From the NCBI RefSeq assembly GCF_002863565.1, contig NZ_PGUW01000005.1, positions 434,001 through 498,000 on the forward strand: a stretch of DNA of 64,000 bases, in the 5' to 3' direction. The notes under the pieces were generated by a model. That model made no database searches. It was not told the origin of the DNA and was given only the letters and a program-made list of their open reading frames with translations. Made by a program: the position numbers and the translations under genes. The stretch's first letter is position 1, and each line of letters opens with the position of its first letter. Positions 8,271-17,893 of this stretch are shown here, one piece after another. This stretch comes from Bacillus sp. V5-8f. Lineage in GTDB: Bacteria > Bacillota > Bacilli > Bacillales > DSM-1321.

Positions 8271-8561
8271 CTAGATTTCGATATCTGCCCCAATACTATC
8301 CACTCTTCCAACCTCTTGAATGAATGCAGCGACAGCCTTGTGTTCCTCATTTGATACATAGGCATCTAATGCCGCTTTGTCTTCAAATCTTACCACCAAA
8401 ACTACCTGGTATTCCGTACTTTTCCCTACATTCAACCCTGCCTGCAGGTCTATAATCCCTGTTAGGTGATTTTTTAGTGCTTTAAATCTGGTAACGACTT
8501 CCTGTAGCTGCTCAGTTGTTGTCGTTTCAGCAAATTTAACAAGTACCGTACGATGAATCAT
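8271..8561 (-). CDS. Dabb family stress-responsive alpha/beta barrel protein
   Basis: 96 residues matching the dimeric alpha-beta barrel (Dabb) family: N-terminal MIHRTVLVKFAETTT strand, LKNHLTGIIDLQAGLNVG, VVLVVRFEDKAALDAYVSN and the HKAVAAFIQEVGR helix. Proteins of this type form small dimers; a few are enzymes, most have no known activity and are annotated as stress responsive. The ATG at 8561 is preceded by AGAAAAGAGGC. The gene stands alone with its own terminator, about 260 bases from the HD-GYP gene. Confidence 0.85.
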   Translation of the reverse strand: MIHRTVLVKFAETTTTEQLQEVVTRFKALKNHLTGIIDLQAGLNVGKSTEYQVVLVVRFEDKAALDAYVSNEEHKAVAAFIQEVGRVDSIGADIEI

Positions 8562-8688
8562 TTATATGCCTCTTTTCTATAATTTTTTGCTTCCGTGCTA
8601 ATTTTATCCAACTATCATGAACGATGCAATCCTTATTATCCTTCTCAACTGCCTCTGACAGAACTGGTCTACTAAATTTAATATGTAA

Positions 8689-8871
8689 CCTGTAATCAGT
8701 CCTGTTGGAGATGAGTATGGATTATTCATCGTAGTCAATCTGGGCAGACAATGGTTCATGTCTGAAAAAAGTTCCGAGTTTTATCCTATTAAAGTAATCA
8801 TTTCTGGCAATGAACGAAAAGCATTGCAGCATGAGGGGTATATAATCCAAGTGAAAGAATATAGCGAATAA
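8689..8871 (+). pseudogene. Possible gene remnant (C-terminal fragment)
   Basis: A 60-codon open stretch without ribosome binding site reads like protein (GDEYGLFIVVNLGRQWF, then YPIKVIISGNERKALQ, ending QVKEYSE-stop). It has no start signal of its own and the frame upstream is closed, so it may be the tail of a decayed gene. Family not recognised. The rest of 8562-9136 shows nothing convincing. Confidence 0.3.
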
Positions 8872-9136
8872 GAATGTACCAATCAAGGACTATTTGTAAT
8901 TTTGAATGCCAATCGACAAACGTTATGGAATCGATAAAAAAACGTTGATATAATATATGAGTGAATAAGACCATGATCAATCGGAAAATTACAAAAAGAT
9001 GGCAGAAAAGTTGCAAAAATAGTTATGAGGTTTAACTGTTATACCGTGGGATGCATCGATCCGTGTTTCCTGTGTTGGCGCCACCATATGTTCGACTCAT
9101 TTAGTACCATTTGTTTATACGAATTTGAAATAAAAT

Positions 9137-9161
9137 AGCCAGCATATCTACAATGCTGACT
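9137..9161 (-). terminator. Hairpin overlapping DUF421 stop codon
   Basis: AGTCAGCAT / ATGCTGGCT on the minus strand with one mismatch, followed by ATTTTATTTC. The stem begins inside the stop codon of the DUF421 gene. Confidence 0.65.
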
Positions 9162-9856
9162 CACTTGTTGTTAGATCCTTTACCGTTTCCCGCAAAACCA
9201 TCGCCCTTGGCTTCATCATATGCTTCCTGAAATAAAGTACCAGTCTTAGGAGTTGATTGCTGCTTTGAACGGCTGTTGTTCTGAGCATGATTTTTTTGTC
9301 CTAGCTGTGTCAAAATCTGTTGTATGTCTTGTTGAAGGTTGTTTATAGCTTTTGTAAGCATCTGCACATCTTCTAGAGTAGCCCCTTTTTTAAGTGGTTT
9401 AAGCGTAGTAGAATAACGCCCGCTGCTCTCCAAAATACATAATTCAACATCCTCTAGGTTCGAAATGCCATTCTGTCGCATGGCGACTTCCACTTCATCC
9501 GCGGTAAGTCTTGCTCTTTTGATTTCTGTCATCATCAATTTACCGTCTTTTACAACTACTGATGGTGGGCCAATAATGAGATTTCTTGCACGAGGGTATT
9601 TCTGCATGATCCAAGTAAATAGTAGAATGCCAAGGATGAGTAAGGCACCACCGTACAATGCTCCCCATTCTTTTTTCATGGCGAGCGGCGTGATGATCAC
9701 CGTCCCCACCGAAATGCGGAGAACCGTTTCTGCTACCGTCAATTCCATAAGAGACCTTTTGCCCGCAAGACGTAGAAATGCAATTCCCGCCGAAATAATC
9801 AATAGTGCCTTAAGGGGGTAAGGTAAAGATGGTAAATTGTTTAACCATTCCGTCAT
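9161..9856 (-). CDS. DUF421 (YetF-type) membrane protein
   Basis: 231 residues: three N-terminal membrane helices (residues ~12-85, including IISAGIAFLRLAGKRSLMEL and the TVAETVLRISVGTVI motif common to DUF421) and a cytosolic YetF C-terminal domain (IGPPSVVVKDGKL, ISNLEDVELCILESSGRYS). The last ~50 residues are Gln/Asn/Lys rich and disordered. DUF421 proteins are frequent in spore-formers; some (2Duf of spore mobile elements) alter inner-membrane properties and heat resistance. The start at 9856 has AAGGA nine bases upstream; ATG at 9865 is too close to the ribosome site and longer in-frame extensions lack one. Monocistronic. Confidence 0.88.
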   Translation of the reverse strand: MTEWLNNLPSLPYPLKALLIISAGIAFLRLAGKRSLMELTVAETVLRISVGTVIITPLAMKKEWGALYGGALLILGILLFTWIMQKYPRARNLIIGPPSVVVKDGKLMMTEIKRARLTADEVEVAMRQNGISNLEDVELCILESSGRYSTTLKPLKKGATLEDVQMLTKAINNLQQDIQQILTQLGQKNHAQNNSRSKQQSTPKTGTLFQEAYDEAKGDGFAGNGKGSNNK

Positions 9857-10184
9857 ACATGTCATTCCTTTATTGTAAGTTTTTTGATTATGTAAAAGAT
9901 ATAAGAAAAAGAACATTACGTTTAGAGACTTCAAAGAACGCTACTCAAATCTTCCATCATGCTCAGCACATTCCTTTGAATCGCCTTCAGACTGCCGTAA
10001 TGCTTTTAAGAACTAAATTGGCAGAAATTTTTAATAACGATAAAAAAAAACCTGCTTGGGCATATAGGTACCCTGCCCGTGATAGGAAACATATACGAAA
10101 TATTGTTGCCTAACAATATGCAAATATGTGGCTATTGAAACTTCATTTTTTTGTACAAATATTAGGAAGTTACAGGCAGAAAGA
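9857..10184. other. Intergenic region, nothing convincing
   Basis: About 330 bases, upstream of the DUF421 gene (minus) and downstream of the permease. Open frames on the plus strand lack ribosome sites and protein-like composition. It should carry the DUF421 promoter. Confidence 0.5.
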
Positions 10185-10211
10185 AACCCCTTACATTTTT
10201 AGTAAGGGGTT
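10185..10211 (-). terminator. Intrinsic terminator of the permease gene
   Basis: AACCCCTTAC / GTAAGGGGTT, a perfect ten-base stem, 36 bases after the permease stop; minus-strand flank is TTTCTTTCT. Confidence 0.85.
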
Positions 10212-10246
10212 AACAATTTATCTAACTATATTAAAACTCTGACAAA

Positions 10247-12031
10247 TTACTTTGCTGATTTTATCGGCGTTGTAGCAGGTAAAAGTAAATTTGCGCGTTT
10301 ATGATTCGTTGCAATAATATATACCGCTGCTATAGCAATACCAAGAGCTACGAAAGATCCAATATTAAAGATCCCTTTTTGAGAGTACCAGACAATAGAG
10401 TATCCCACTGAGCCTGCAAGCAAGGCATAATATGTGAACGGGAATAAAGTCTTTCTGATGACCGCACCCTCTTTACCAACAAGTCCAACAACAGCAGACG
10501 CAGCTACCACGTTATGCACGCATATCATATTTCCAGCCGCACCCCCGACAGCCTGAAGAGCAACGATCCAGGTCGCATCAACACCGATTTGTGATCCTAC
10601 ATTGTACTGGAATAATGCAAACATCATATTACTAACCGTATTACTTCCTGCAATAAAGGCCCCCAGACCGCCAATGAAAGTAGCAAAGAATGGCCAGAAA
10701 TCGCCCGCTAAAGCTGCCGCTCCGTTTGCCAATTCGATTGGCATACTCTTAAAACCGGCTTCACCGCCTCCTGTGTTTGTAAACACTTGAACCATCGGTA
10801 CGGTAAAAATAAGAGCTGTTGAAGCAGATAAAGCTGTTTTCCCAGATTGTCCCCATGCACTTTTATATGCACTTCCACTCATGCCATGGATGAAGAACGT
10901 AAGTATCGAAACCAGAATAAAAATGGTTCCCGGCAGATATAACGGTTGAAAACTTGAAGTGATTGTCGAGCCAAAGATATTCTCGAATTTAACTGTCCAT
11001 GATTGCAGCCAGTCTATAATTGGAAGCGATTTCAATCTTGATAATACCAAGAAAACACCCACTAAAACATATGGTATCCACGCCCGGACCATGCTTATAT
11101 TCCCACTCTTATGGCCAATATCCTGTATTTCCACCTTACCAGACCATTCAGGATCCCATTTGGATTTTTCTTCAAAATCCCAAGCTTCTTCTTTCGGCAT
11201 GAGGAAACCTTTTTTAGCTGCAAACACTACGATAGCTAATCCTACCAAACCACCCACCATTGAAGGGAATTCCGGACCAAGCACATTTGCAACTATTACG
11301 TATGGAATCGTCATTGAGAATGCGGCGAAAAGTGCAAATTTCCAAACCTTGATCCCTTCTGTAAATGATTTGTTTTTACCGAAGAAACGAGTCATTAAGG
11401 CTACCACAAATAAAGGTACAAGAGTCCCTGATATCATATGCAGTATCGCAACTTTTCCAGCGATGTCCGTAACTAAACCTAATAAATTATTGGTAATGCT
11501 TGCGTCAGCTGAAAGGCCAGTTTGTACTCCAACAAGCATTGGCGTTCCAACAGCTCCAAAGGAAACAGGTGTACTTTGAATAACCATACCCGCTACAACC
11601 GCTGCCATGGCAGGGAAGCCTAAACCAACTAATAGCGGTACCGCTACAGCTGCAGGTGTTCCAAAACCAGAAGCTCCTTCAATGAATGATCCAAATAACC
11701 AAGCTATGATAATGACCTGAATACGGCGGTCTGAAGAAATATCCGTAAACCCTTGGCGTATCGTTCTAATTCCGCCACTTTCTTGAAGCGTATTCAACAG
11801 TAAAATGGCACCGAAAATAATGTATAAAAGCGTACCGGCTACCACAAGCCCATTGACGGAAGCAGCAGCTACTGTTGTCCCAGGCACCTTCCATACAAAT
11901 AAGGCAAGCGCGAGAGCGACCAAATAAGATATTGGCATCGCCTTACTTGCAGGCCATCGGAGCCCTACAAGAAATATTGCAACTGCAAGAATCGGTAAAA
12001 GAGATAAAATAGCTAAAAATCCTGTACTCAT
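10247..12031 (-). CDS. lctP: L-lactate/glycolate permease, LctP (LldP/GlcA) family
   Basis: 594 residues, roughly 14 membrane helices spanning the whole chain. Family marks include [16 protein letters not shown], the [20 protein letters not shown] signature, and [18 protein letters not shown] with [12 protein letters not shown] near the end. LctP/LldP proteins are proton symporters of L- and D-lactate, and the E. coli paralogue GlcA carries glycolate. Here the gene lies beside a full glycolate oxidase/malate synthase set, so glycolate is at least as likely a substrate as lactate; no lactate dehydrogenase or lutABC genes are seen. Start 12031 follows AAGGGGGA at 8 bases; ATG at 12037 is too close. 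A TTGTATAACAA operator-like site lies ~270 bases upstream. Confidence 0.93.
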   Translation of the reverse strand: MSTGFLAILSLLPILAVAIFLVGLRWPASKAMPISYLVALALALFVWKVPGTTVAAASVNGLVVAGTLLYIIFGAILLLNTLQESGGIRTIRQGFTDISSDRRIQVIIIAWLFGSFIEGASGFGTPAAVAVPLLVGLGFPAMAAVVAGMVIQSTPVSFGAVGTPMLVGVQTGLSADASITNNLLGLVTDIAGKVAILHMISGTLVPLFVVALMTRFFGKNKSFTEGIKVWKFALFAAFSMTIPYVIVANVLGPEFPSMVGGLVGLAIVVFAAKKGFLMPKEEAWDFEEKSKWDPEWSGKVEIQDIGHKSGNISMVRAWIPYVLVGVFLVLSRLKSLPIIDWLQSWTVKFENIFGSTITSSFQPLYLPGTIFILVSILTFFIHGMSGSAYKSAWGQSGKTALSASTALIFTVPMVQVFTNTGGGEAGFKSMPIELANGAAALAGDFWPFFATFIGGLGAFIAGSNTVSNMMFALFQYNVGSQIGVDATWIVALQAVGGAAGNMICVHNVVAASAVVGLVGKEGAVIRKTLFPFTYYALLAGSVGYSIVWYSQKGIFNIGSFVALGIAIAAVYIIATNHKRANLLLPATTPIKSAK

Positions 12032-12272
12032 AAACATATTCCCCCTTCACATATCATTAACTTACAATTAATTCTATTCCTTATTAATAGTCTTTTTATG
12101 ATGAGCAGGTCATATGATGAGTAAATACAATTGATAGAAAAAAGACTAATTTTGGAGAGCCTTTTCAATAAGCTAAAAGAGCTCAAATTGAAGGAACAAA
12201 CACCTAAAAAAGTTGTGATCATCATCCTCCTCTTTATCAAGTACGAAAAAAGTTTATTACGGACACAGAAAA

Positions 12273-12308
12273 TTGTTATATAACTAAACTAATAATGTTG
12301 TATAACAA
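12273..12308. promoter_or_regulatory. Paired operator-like sites upstream of permease
   Basis: TTGTATAACAA at 12298-12308 is a perfect TTGT-ATA-ACAA inverted repeat. A degenerate partner TTGTTATATAAC lies at 12273-12284, centres 24 bases apart. The GT-N3-AC core is the established hallmark of GntR-family operators. The same nine bases TTGTATAAC recur before the malic enzyme and malate synthase genes. Which regulator binds is inference. Confidence 0.6.
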
Positions 12309-12394
12309 ACTCTGATCCTTAATACCCATTATACAAAGATTGTCTTTTAAATTACAACAATTTTTAGAAAATTAAATAAATAAAATGACAAAAA

Positions 12395-12432
12395 AATGCC
12401 TGGCTTCTCCTATTACAAAGAAGTCGGGCATT
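12395..12432. terminator. Bidirectional terminator after IclR gene
   Basis: AATGCCTGGCTTCT pairs with GAAGTCGGGCATT (one or two wobbles), flanked by A6 on one side and T8 on the other. It ends the IclR transcript. The remaining ~240 bases between 12032 and 12272 carry only a leader for the permease mRNA. Confidence 0.85.
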
Positions 12433-12436
12433 TTTT

Positions 12437-13213
12437 TTAACTGATCCTGCTTTCATATCCAAGCCTTGTTGAAATCTGCCTGCCAATATGGAGCATCCTA
12501 TCTTGAAGATGATCCATTCTTTCACTGGTCATGCGCATCGTCGGTCCGGAAATACTTGCAGCTGCAATCACTTTCCCCAAGTGGTCAAAAATGGGGACGG
12601 CAATACACGTAATGCCGTATTCATTTTCTTCCAGGTCAAGGGCATAGCCTTTTTGTTTTACATGTTTCAATTCCTGCAAAAAGGCTTCTTTATCCGTAAT
12701 CGTACTTTCTGTATGCCTCGGCAAGCCTTTTCGCTCAAGAATATCTGAAACAATACCCGCAGGCAAGTGGGCAAGGATTGCCTTTCCCACTGATGTACAG
12801 TGCATCGGCGCCCTTTTTCCCACTTTAGAGTGCATGCGAAGCGTTTGATTCCCTTCCAGCTTTTCAATGTAGACAACTTCGCCTTGATCATACACGACAA
12901 GATGGATGACCTCGTTCGTTTCGGTTTCCAGTTCTTGCAGATACGGCAAGGCTTCGGCACGCAGATCGATTGATTCCAGCAGCTTTGAGCTTATTTCCAA
13001 AAATTTATATCCCAGTTTATAGCGCCCAGTATCGGAATCCTGTTCAATATATCCATATTGGACGAGTGTTGACAGGATTCGATAAACGGAACTTTTGTTG
13101 ATATCTATTTGCTTGGCGATTTCCGTTACGCCTAGCCCGCCTTTTTTCAGACTCACCAGTGTAATGATATCCAATGCCCGGCTCACGGATTTTACCATAT
13201 TCTCTCTATCCAT
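12437..13213 (-). CDS. IclR family transcriptional regulator
   Basis: 258 residues. An N-terminal winged helix-turn-helix (residues ~8-65: LGVTEIAKQIDINKSSVYRI then GYIEQDSDTGRYKLGYKF) precedes the GAF-like IclR effector domain (residues ~80-250: APMHCTSVGKAILAHL, YALDLEENEYGITCIAVPIF, ISGPTMRM). IclR proteins sense small acids such as glyoxylate and pyruvate (IclR, AllR) and control their catabolism, which suits a gene placed between the FAH/malic enzyme genes and the permease. ATG 13213 is preceded by CCGAGGTGA. A 15-base palindrome that contains its likely -10 box lies ~35 bases upstream, suggesting autoregulation. Confidence 0.93.
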   Translation of the reverse strand: MDRENMVKSVSRALDIITLVSLKKGGLGVTEIAKQIDINKSSVYRILSTLVQYGYIEQDSDTGRYKLGYKFLEISSKLLESIDLRAEALPYLQELETETNEVIHLVVYDQGEVVYIEKLEGNQTLRMHSKVGKRAPMHCTSVGKAILAHLPAGIVSDILERKGLPRHTESTITDKEAFLQELKHVKQKGYALDLEENEYGITCIAVPIFDHLGKVIAAASISGPTMRMTSERMDHLQDRMLHIGRQISTRLGYESRIS

Positions 13214-13245
13214 ACTTGTTCACCTCGGAGGTATCACCATCATAC

Positions 13246-13260
13246 ATGCTATTATAGCAT
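13246..13260 (-). promoter_or_regulatory. Palindrome over the IclR gene -10 region
   Basis: ATGCTATAATAGCAT (minus strand) is an inverted repeat with a central A and contains TATAAT about 35 bases before the IclR start. A smaller hairpin CCCGGTAAACGGG lies just upstream. No good -35 hexamer is visible. An autoregulatory operator is the simplest reading. Confidence 0.5.
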
Positions 13261-13287
13261 ATCCCGTTTACCGGGCATTTGGAATGA

Positions 13288-14067
13288 TTAGTACGCTTTA
13301 GCGCTTTCTTTTGCAGTGGCGAAAGTATTGCGGAGAGCGCCAATCTCTTTAATTTCGCAGGAAATTTCATCGCCGGCCCCCACGAATTCTGCACCAACAG
13401 GGCTTCCGGTTAAAATCACATCTCCCGGTTTAAGTGTCATCACATTTGTAAGATAAGATATCATTTTTCTGATAGGGATAATCATCAATTCAGTAGCGCT
13501 GTTTTGTTTTTCAACACCATTAAGTTTTGCTTCCACTTTTACCTGGAAAGGATCCAGTTCTGTTTCAATGACAGGACCCAGCGGCGTGAATGTATCAAAG
13601 GATTTACCAATTGTCCAATGGCCATCCTCGCGGAAAAATTGAGGAGCCGTAACATCGTTGCCAACGGTATAACCAAACACATAATCCAACACGTCTGATT
13701 CAGGGACATTTTTTGCTTCTTTACCAATGACAATGGCTAATTCAGATTCGAATTTTACTTGATCAATGCCTTGCGGGATAACGATTTCTTCTTCTGGCCC
13801 GATAACCGAGGATGTAGGCTTGAAGAAAAATACCGGGATTTCAGGCAGTTCAGATGGCAGGTCCTCTACTTTAGATACATAATTAGCGCCTATTCCAATG
13901 ATTTGGTTTGGCAATAGCGGGGCAAGCTGCTTCACTTCAGATGGTGAAAATGATTTCCCTGTGTATTCCCAATCACCAAAGATATCACCAGAGATTTCCT
14001 TGATTGCCTCGCCTTCCACTACTCCGGTATGAACGGTTGTATTATACAAAAACCTTGTGAATTTCAT
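13288..14067 (-). CDS. Fumarylacetoacetate hydrolase (FAH) family protein
   Basis: 259 residues with the FAH C-terminal fold. Metal-binding acids are visible: FESELAIVIGKEA (Glu-x-Glu) and GYTVGNDVTAP (Asp), with the catalytic Lys in WTIGKSFDTFTPLGP and the substrate-loop LTGSPVG. Family members hydrolyse acylpyruvates, decarboxylate or tautomerise oxaloacetate. Next to malic enzyme and malate synthase, an oxaloacetate tautomerase/decarboxylase role is an attractive inference; no aromatic-catabolism genes are present to suggest fumarylacetoacetate. Start ATG 14067 has GAGAGG at 9 bases; an in-frame TTG at 14085 lacks one. Gap to the malic enzyme stop is 14 bases, so the two are co-transcribed. 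Confidence 0.88.
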   Translation of the reverse strand: MKFTRFLYNTTVHTGVVEGEAIKEISGDIFGDWEYTGKSFSPSEVKQLAPLLPNQIIGIGANYVSKVEDLPSELPEIPVFFFKPTSSVIGPEEEIVIPQGIDQVKFESELAIVIGKEAKNVPESDVLDYVFGYTVGNDVTAPQFFREDGHWTIGKSFDTFTPLGPVIETELDPFQVKVEAKLNGVEKQNSATELMIIPIRKMISYLTNVMTLKPGDVILTGSPVGAEFVGAGDEISCEIKEIGALRNTFATAKESAKAY

Positions 14068-14081
14068 CGCAGTACATCCTC

Positions 14082-15287
14082 TCAAACTATGTTTTCGTGT
14101 TCTTTGTTCTGTTTACGGGCCACACCGGATTTTATTGCAGCTTTTGCTACAGCATCTGCAACCTCCTGAGCTACCCTCTCATCAAAAGCATGCGGGATTA
14201 CATAATCCTTCGACAGTTTATCATCACTGACCAAATTTGCTATGGCATATACAGCCGCAAGCTTCATTTCTTCATTGATTTCAGTTGCATGGACGCTCAA
14301 CGCACCTTTGAAGATTCCTGGAAACGCCAGTACATTATTTACCTGGTTCGGAAGGTCCGAACGGCCTGTTCCAACGACTGCTGCTCCAGCAGCTAGTGCA
14401 GCATCCGGCATTATTTCCGGAACTGGATTGGCCATCGCAAAAATGACCGCATCCTTATTCATTGACTGTACCATCTCTGGTGTAACCGCATCAGCGACCG
14501 AAACGCCAATGAACACGTCCGTTTCTTTCATCACTTCTTCCAAAGCTCCGGCAATCCGATTTTTATTTGTGATTTCAGAAATGGCTTCCTTCATGGAGTT
14601 CATCCCATCCATCCGTCCTTTGTAAATAGCGCCCTTGGTATCACACATGATGATATCAGCCACGCCCATATTAAGGAGCAATTTAGTGATGGCAATACCT
14701 GCCGCACCGGCCCCGTTAACTACCACTCTGATATCTTCAAGGCGCTTGTCGACAACCTTCAGGGCGTTAATCAGTCCTGCTGCCGTCACAATCGCCGTTC
14801 CATGCTGGTCATCATGAAAAACGGGAATGTCCATTTCCTTTTTTAATGTTTCTTCAATGATGAAACAATCCGGTGCGGAAATGTCCTCCAGGTTAATTCC
14901 GCCAAAGGTCGGTTCCATTGCTTTCACAATCGAAATGATTTGGGCTGGGTCACTTGTATCCAGACAAATCGGAAAGGCATCTATACCGGCGAATGCCTTG
15001 AATAGCGCTGCTTTCCCTTCCATAACGGGCATTGACGCTGCTGCACCTATATTTCCAAGCCCCAATACAGCGGACCCATTGGAAACGACTCCAACTAGAT
15101 TGCCTTTAATTGTATAATCATAGATTGTCTCCGGGTTCTGGTGTATTTCCTTGCAAGGTTCTGCTACACCTGGCGAGTATACTAAACTTAAATCATTCGA
15201 ATCTTCGACTGTAACCTTAAGTTCGGTGCTCAATTTCCCTTTTGCCTGCTTGTGAAGTTCAAGCGCCATTTCACGTAGGTTAGACAT
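14082..15287 (-). CDS. NAD(P)-dependent malic enzyme
   Basis: 401 residues, the short bacterial type (YtsJ-like) rather than the long MaeA type. It decarboxylates malate to pyruvate with NAD(P)H formation. Visible: the malic N-domain VYSPGVAEPCKEI, the metal and catalytic region VFHDDQHGTAIVTAAGLINAL, the Rossmann loop NGAGAAGIAI, and FAMANPVPEIMPDAA. ATG 15287 follows GGAGGAGATGAGTCT; in-frame codons further upstream lack ribosome sites. It heads a two-gene unit with the FAH gene. With malate synthase G upstream it closes a glyoxylate-to-pyruvate route. TTGTATAAC lies ~145 bases upstream of the start. Confidence 0.93.
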   Translation of the reverse strand: MSNLREMALELHKQAKGKLSTELKVTVEDSNDLSLVYSPGVAEPCKEIHQNPETIYDYTIKGNLVGVVSNGSAVLGLGNIGAAASMPVMEGKAALFKAFAGIDAFPICLDTSDPAQIISIVKAMEPTFGGINLEDISAPDCFIIEETLKKEMDIPVFHDDQHGTAIVTAAGLINALKVVDKRLEDIRVVVNGAGAAGIAITKLLLNMGVADIIMCDTKGAIYKGRMDGMNSMKEAISEITNKNRIAGALEEVMKETDVFIGVSVADAVTPEMVQSMNKDAVIFAMANPVPEIMPDAALAAGAAVVGTGRSDLPNQVNNVLAFPGIFKGALSVHATEINEEMKLAAVYAIANLVSDDKLSKDYVIPHAFDERVAQEVADAVAKAAIKSGVARKQNKEHENIV

Positions 15288-15431
15288 AGACTCATCTCCT
15301 CCAATATTATTGTTGCCAGCGAAAAAGAATTGGGGGACGTTGAAACTGGCGTTAATGCGAGGTGAGTCTCTCCATTTCAACAGTTAACAGCCCCATCTGC
15401 TCCTTGCCAAAATGGATGAAGCAGGAAAATA

Positions 15432-15442
15432 TTGTATAACAT
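15432..15442. promoter_or_regulatory. Operator-like site upstream of malic enzyme
   Basis: TTGTATAACAT, one mismatch from the perfect TTGT-ATA-ACAA repeat seen before the permease. It lies between the malate synthase stop and the malic enzyme start, directly beside a strong hairpin. Confidence 0.55.
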
Positions 15443-15476
15443 AGGCTGACTCTTTGATAATACTCGAGTCAGCCTA
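15442..15476 (-). terminator. Hairpin after malate synthase G
   Basis: TAGGCTGACTC / GAGTCAGCCTA is a perfect 11-base stem starting 27 bases after the malate synthase stop. The minus-strand flank GTTATACAATATTTT is only moderately T-rich, so termination may be partial. Confidence 0.65.
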
Positions 15477-15502
15477 CCTTCTCATTTCAACAATGTCTTT
15501 GC

Positions 15503-17680
15503 TTATTGTTTTACAGCGAACTTAGCTTTTGCTTCGATCCTTCTGCGATGAAGGATTGGTTCCGTGTAACCATTAGGCTGGTCATAGCCCTCGAATATTA
15601 GGTCACATGCAGCCTGGAAAGCAACGGAATCGTCATAGTTTGGAGCCATGTTTCGATAGAAAGCATCTCCGGCATTTTGCTCATCAACGACTTTTGCCAT
15701 CCGCTTCAAGGAGTCCAGAACCTGTTCTTTCGTACAAATGCCATGGTGCAGCCAGTTTGCCATGATCTGGGATGAGATTCTCAACGTAGCACGGTCTTCC
15801 ATTAGCCCAATATTATTAATGTCCGGTACCTTTGAGCATCCGACACCCTGTTCCACCCAACGGACAACATATCCAAGAATACTCTGAGAATTGTTATCCA
15901 GTTCGTGCTGGATTTCTTCCGGGCTCCAATTAGGATTTTTGGCCACTGGAATTTCAAGGATGTCATCCTGCAGGTCGACTTGTTCAGAAAGCTTTTCATT
16001 TTGTACCTGTCTCACATCGATTTGATGATAGTGCAAAGCATGCAGCGTAGCACCAGTTGGCGATGGTACCCAAGCCGTATTGGCGCCCGTTTGCAACTGG
16101 GCTCCCTTTTGTTCAAGCATCGCTTCCATCATATCAGGCATTGCCCACATTCCCTTACCAATTTGGGCGCGCTCCTGGAAGCCGCTTGCAAGTCCGACCT
16201 GGACGTTGTTACGCTCATAACCTTGTAGCCATTTAGATGCTTTCATTTCACCTTTCGGAATCATCGGGCCTGCTTCCATAGAAGTATGGATCTCATCGCC
16301 TGTACGGTCCAGGAATCCGGTGTTGATGAATACTACGCGGTCCTTCACCTTGCTGATGGCAGCCTTCAAGTTGAGTGTAGTCCTGCGCTCTTCGTCCATA
16401 ACCCCGATTTTAAGAGTGTTTCTTTCAAGCTCCAGCAGGTCTTCCACACGATCAAATAATTGATTGGCAAACGCAACTTCCGCGGAGCCGTGCATTTTTG
16501 GTTTTACAATATAGATGGAACCTTTTGTTGAATTTTGGTACTTGCCGTTTCCTAACACAGTGTGTTTTCCGATCAAGCTGGTAAGCACTGTATCCAAGAT
16601 TCCTTCTTGTACCTCTTCTCCATTGGCATCCAAAATCGCATTGATTGTCATTAAATGCCCCACATTGCGGACAAACATTACGGAGCGGCCGCGAAGTGAT
16701 ACTTCCTCACCAGATGGCGATGTGTAGACACGATCCGGATTAAGGGTTCTTGTCATTTGTTTGTCGCCCTTAATGAAAGTGGAAGACAGGTCTCCTTTCA
16801 TCAAGCCCAGCCAGTTCCTGTATACAAGCACTTTATCTTCAGCATCAACAGCTGCAACAGAGTCTTCGCAATCCATGATTGTAGTCGTAGCGGATTCCAG
16901 CAAAATGTCCTTTACTCCAGCTTCGTCTGTTTTCCCGATTGGATGGTTCCGATCAATTTGAATCTCAAAGTGCAATCCATTGTTTTTAAGCAATACAGCA
17001 GAAGGATTTTCTTGGTCTCCCTGATATCCTGTAAACTTTTCTTCTTCCTTCAAGCCAGTTGTTTCGCCATTTTTCAGGGAAACTGACAGCTTGCCGTCTA
17101 CAACCGCATAACGGGCAGCGTCTTTATGAGAGGCGCCGTTTAAAGGGGCTGTTTGATCAAGAAAATCTCTGGCAAAGGCGATGACCTTTTCTCCACGAAC
17201 CTGATTGTATCCGCCACCGCGGTGTGCCCCGCCTTCTTCACTGATTGCATCGGTTCCGTATAGTGCATCATATAGGCTTCCCCAACGAGCGTTTGCTGCG
17301 TTGATAGCATAACGGCCATTATTCACTGGAACAACCAATTGAGGTCCCGCTTGGTAAGCGATTTCATCATCGACATTTTGCGTCGTAATTTTAAAATCCT
17401 CTACTTCAGGTTCTAAGTAGCCGATTTCCTCCAGGAATGATTTATATGCTGCAAAGTCAAAGCTGTCATTTTCACGATGCCATGCATTGATTTTCGCTTG
17501 GATGTCGTCGCGAATAGCCAATAATTCTTTGTTTCTTGGAGTTAAATCCGATACGAGAGCCTCAAAACCCGCCCAGAATTTATTCTGATCCAGGCCGCTT
17601 TCAGGAAGGGCTTCTGAATTAATAAAATCATAGAGTTCTTGGGCTACTTGTAAATTGCCTGCTTTCACATATTGAGTCAT
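15503..17680 (-). CDS. glcB: Malate synthase G
   Basis: 725 residues, the usual length for the monomeric G isoform (glyoxylate + acetyl-CoA to malate). Seen: [26 protein letters not shown], the [13 protein letters not shown] and [13 protein letters not shown] segments of the TIM barrel, and [20 protein letters not shown] at the C-terminal acyl-CoA side. B. subtilis itself lacks a G-type enzyme, and in E. coli this isoform belongs to the glycolate operon (glcB), the same company it keeps here with GlcD, GlcF and GlcE. No isocitrate lyase gene is in the window. ATG 17680 follows GAGGAGGACATATCG. A TTGTATAAC site sits 39 bases before the start. Confidence 0.96.
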   Translation of the reverse strand: MTQYVKAGNLQVAQELYDFINSEALPESGLDQNKFWAGFEALVSDLTPRNKELLAIRDDIQAKINAWHRENDSFDFAAYKSFLEEIGYLEPEVEDFKITTQNVDDEIAYQAGPQLVVPVNNGRYAINAANARWGSLYDALYGTDAISEEGGAHRGGGYNQVRGEKVIAFARDFLDQTAPLNGASHKDAARYAVVDGKLSVSLKNGETTGLKEEEKFTGYQGDQENPSAVLLKNNGLHFEIQIDRNHPIGKTDEAGVKDILLESATTTIMDCEDSVAAVDAEDKVLVYRNWLGLMKGDLSSTFIKGDKQMTRTLNPDRVYTSPSGEEVSLRGRSVMFVRNVGHLMTINAILDANGEEVQEGILDTVLTSLIGKHTVLGNGKYQNSTKGSIYIVKPKMHGSAEVAFANQLFDRVEDLLELERNTLKIGVMDEERRTTLNLKAAISKVKDRVVFINTGFLDRTGDEIHTSMEAGPMIPKGEMKASKWLQGYERNNVQVGLASGFQERAQIGKGMWAMPDMMEAMLEQKGAQLQTGANTAWVPSPTGATLHALHYHQIDVRQVQNEKLSEQVDLQDDILEIPVAKNPNWSPEEIQHELDNNSQSILGYVVRWVEQGVGCSKVPDINNIGLMEDRATLRISSQIMANWLHHGICTKEQVLDSLKRMAKVVDEQNAGDAFYRNMAPNYDDSVAFQAACDLIFEGYDQPNGYTEPILHRRRIEAKAKFAVKQ

Positions 17681-17718
17681 CGATATGTCCTCCTCTTGAA
17701 TGCGTTTATTTCAGTGTT

Positions 17719-17729
17719 TTGTATAACAG
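17719..17729. promoter_or_regulatory. Operator-like site upstream of malate synthase G
   Basis: TTGTATAACAG, one mismatch from TTGT-ATA-ACAA, 39 bases before the malate synthase ATG, where a repressor would block transcription start or escape. Confidence 0.55.
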
Positions 17730-17893
17730 CCGCTTTTTTGTTTGCTATTACAAAACGCTGTTTCAAATTTTTATCTAAAAAAATGATAGCACGATTTTCG
17801 GCTGGATTTCAATAATTTTCATAAAATTTATTAAATTCTTTGATTTCTTTACATTTACTTAAAACTTCTATATATAGCCAAACCGTCATTAGA

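Noticed and set aside
9829..10113. 94-codon plus-strand frame
   Set aside because: Overlaps the DUF421 gene antisense, lacks ribosome site and domain features.
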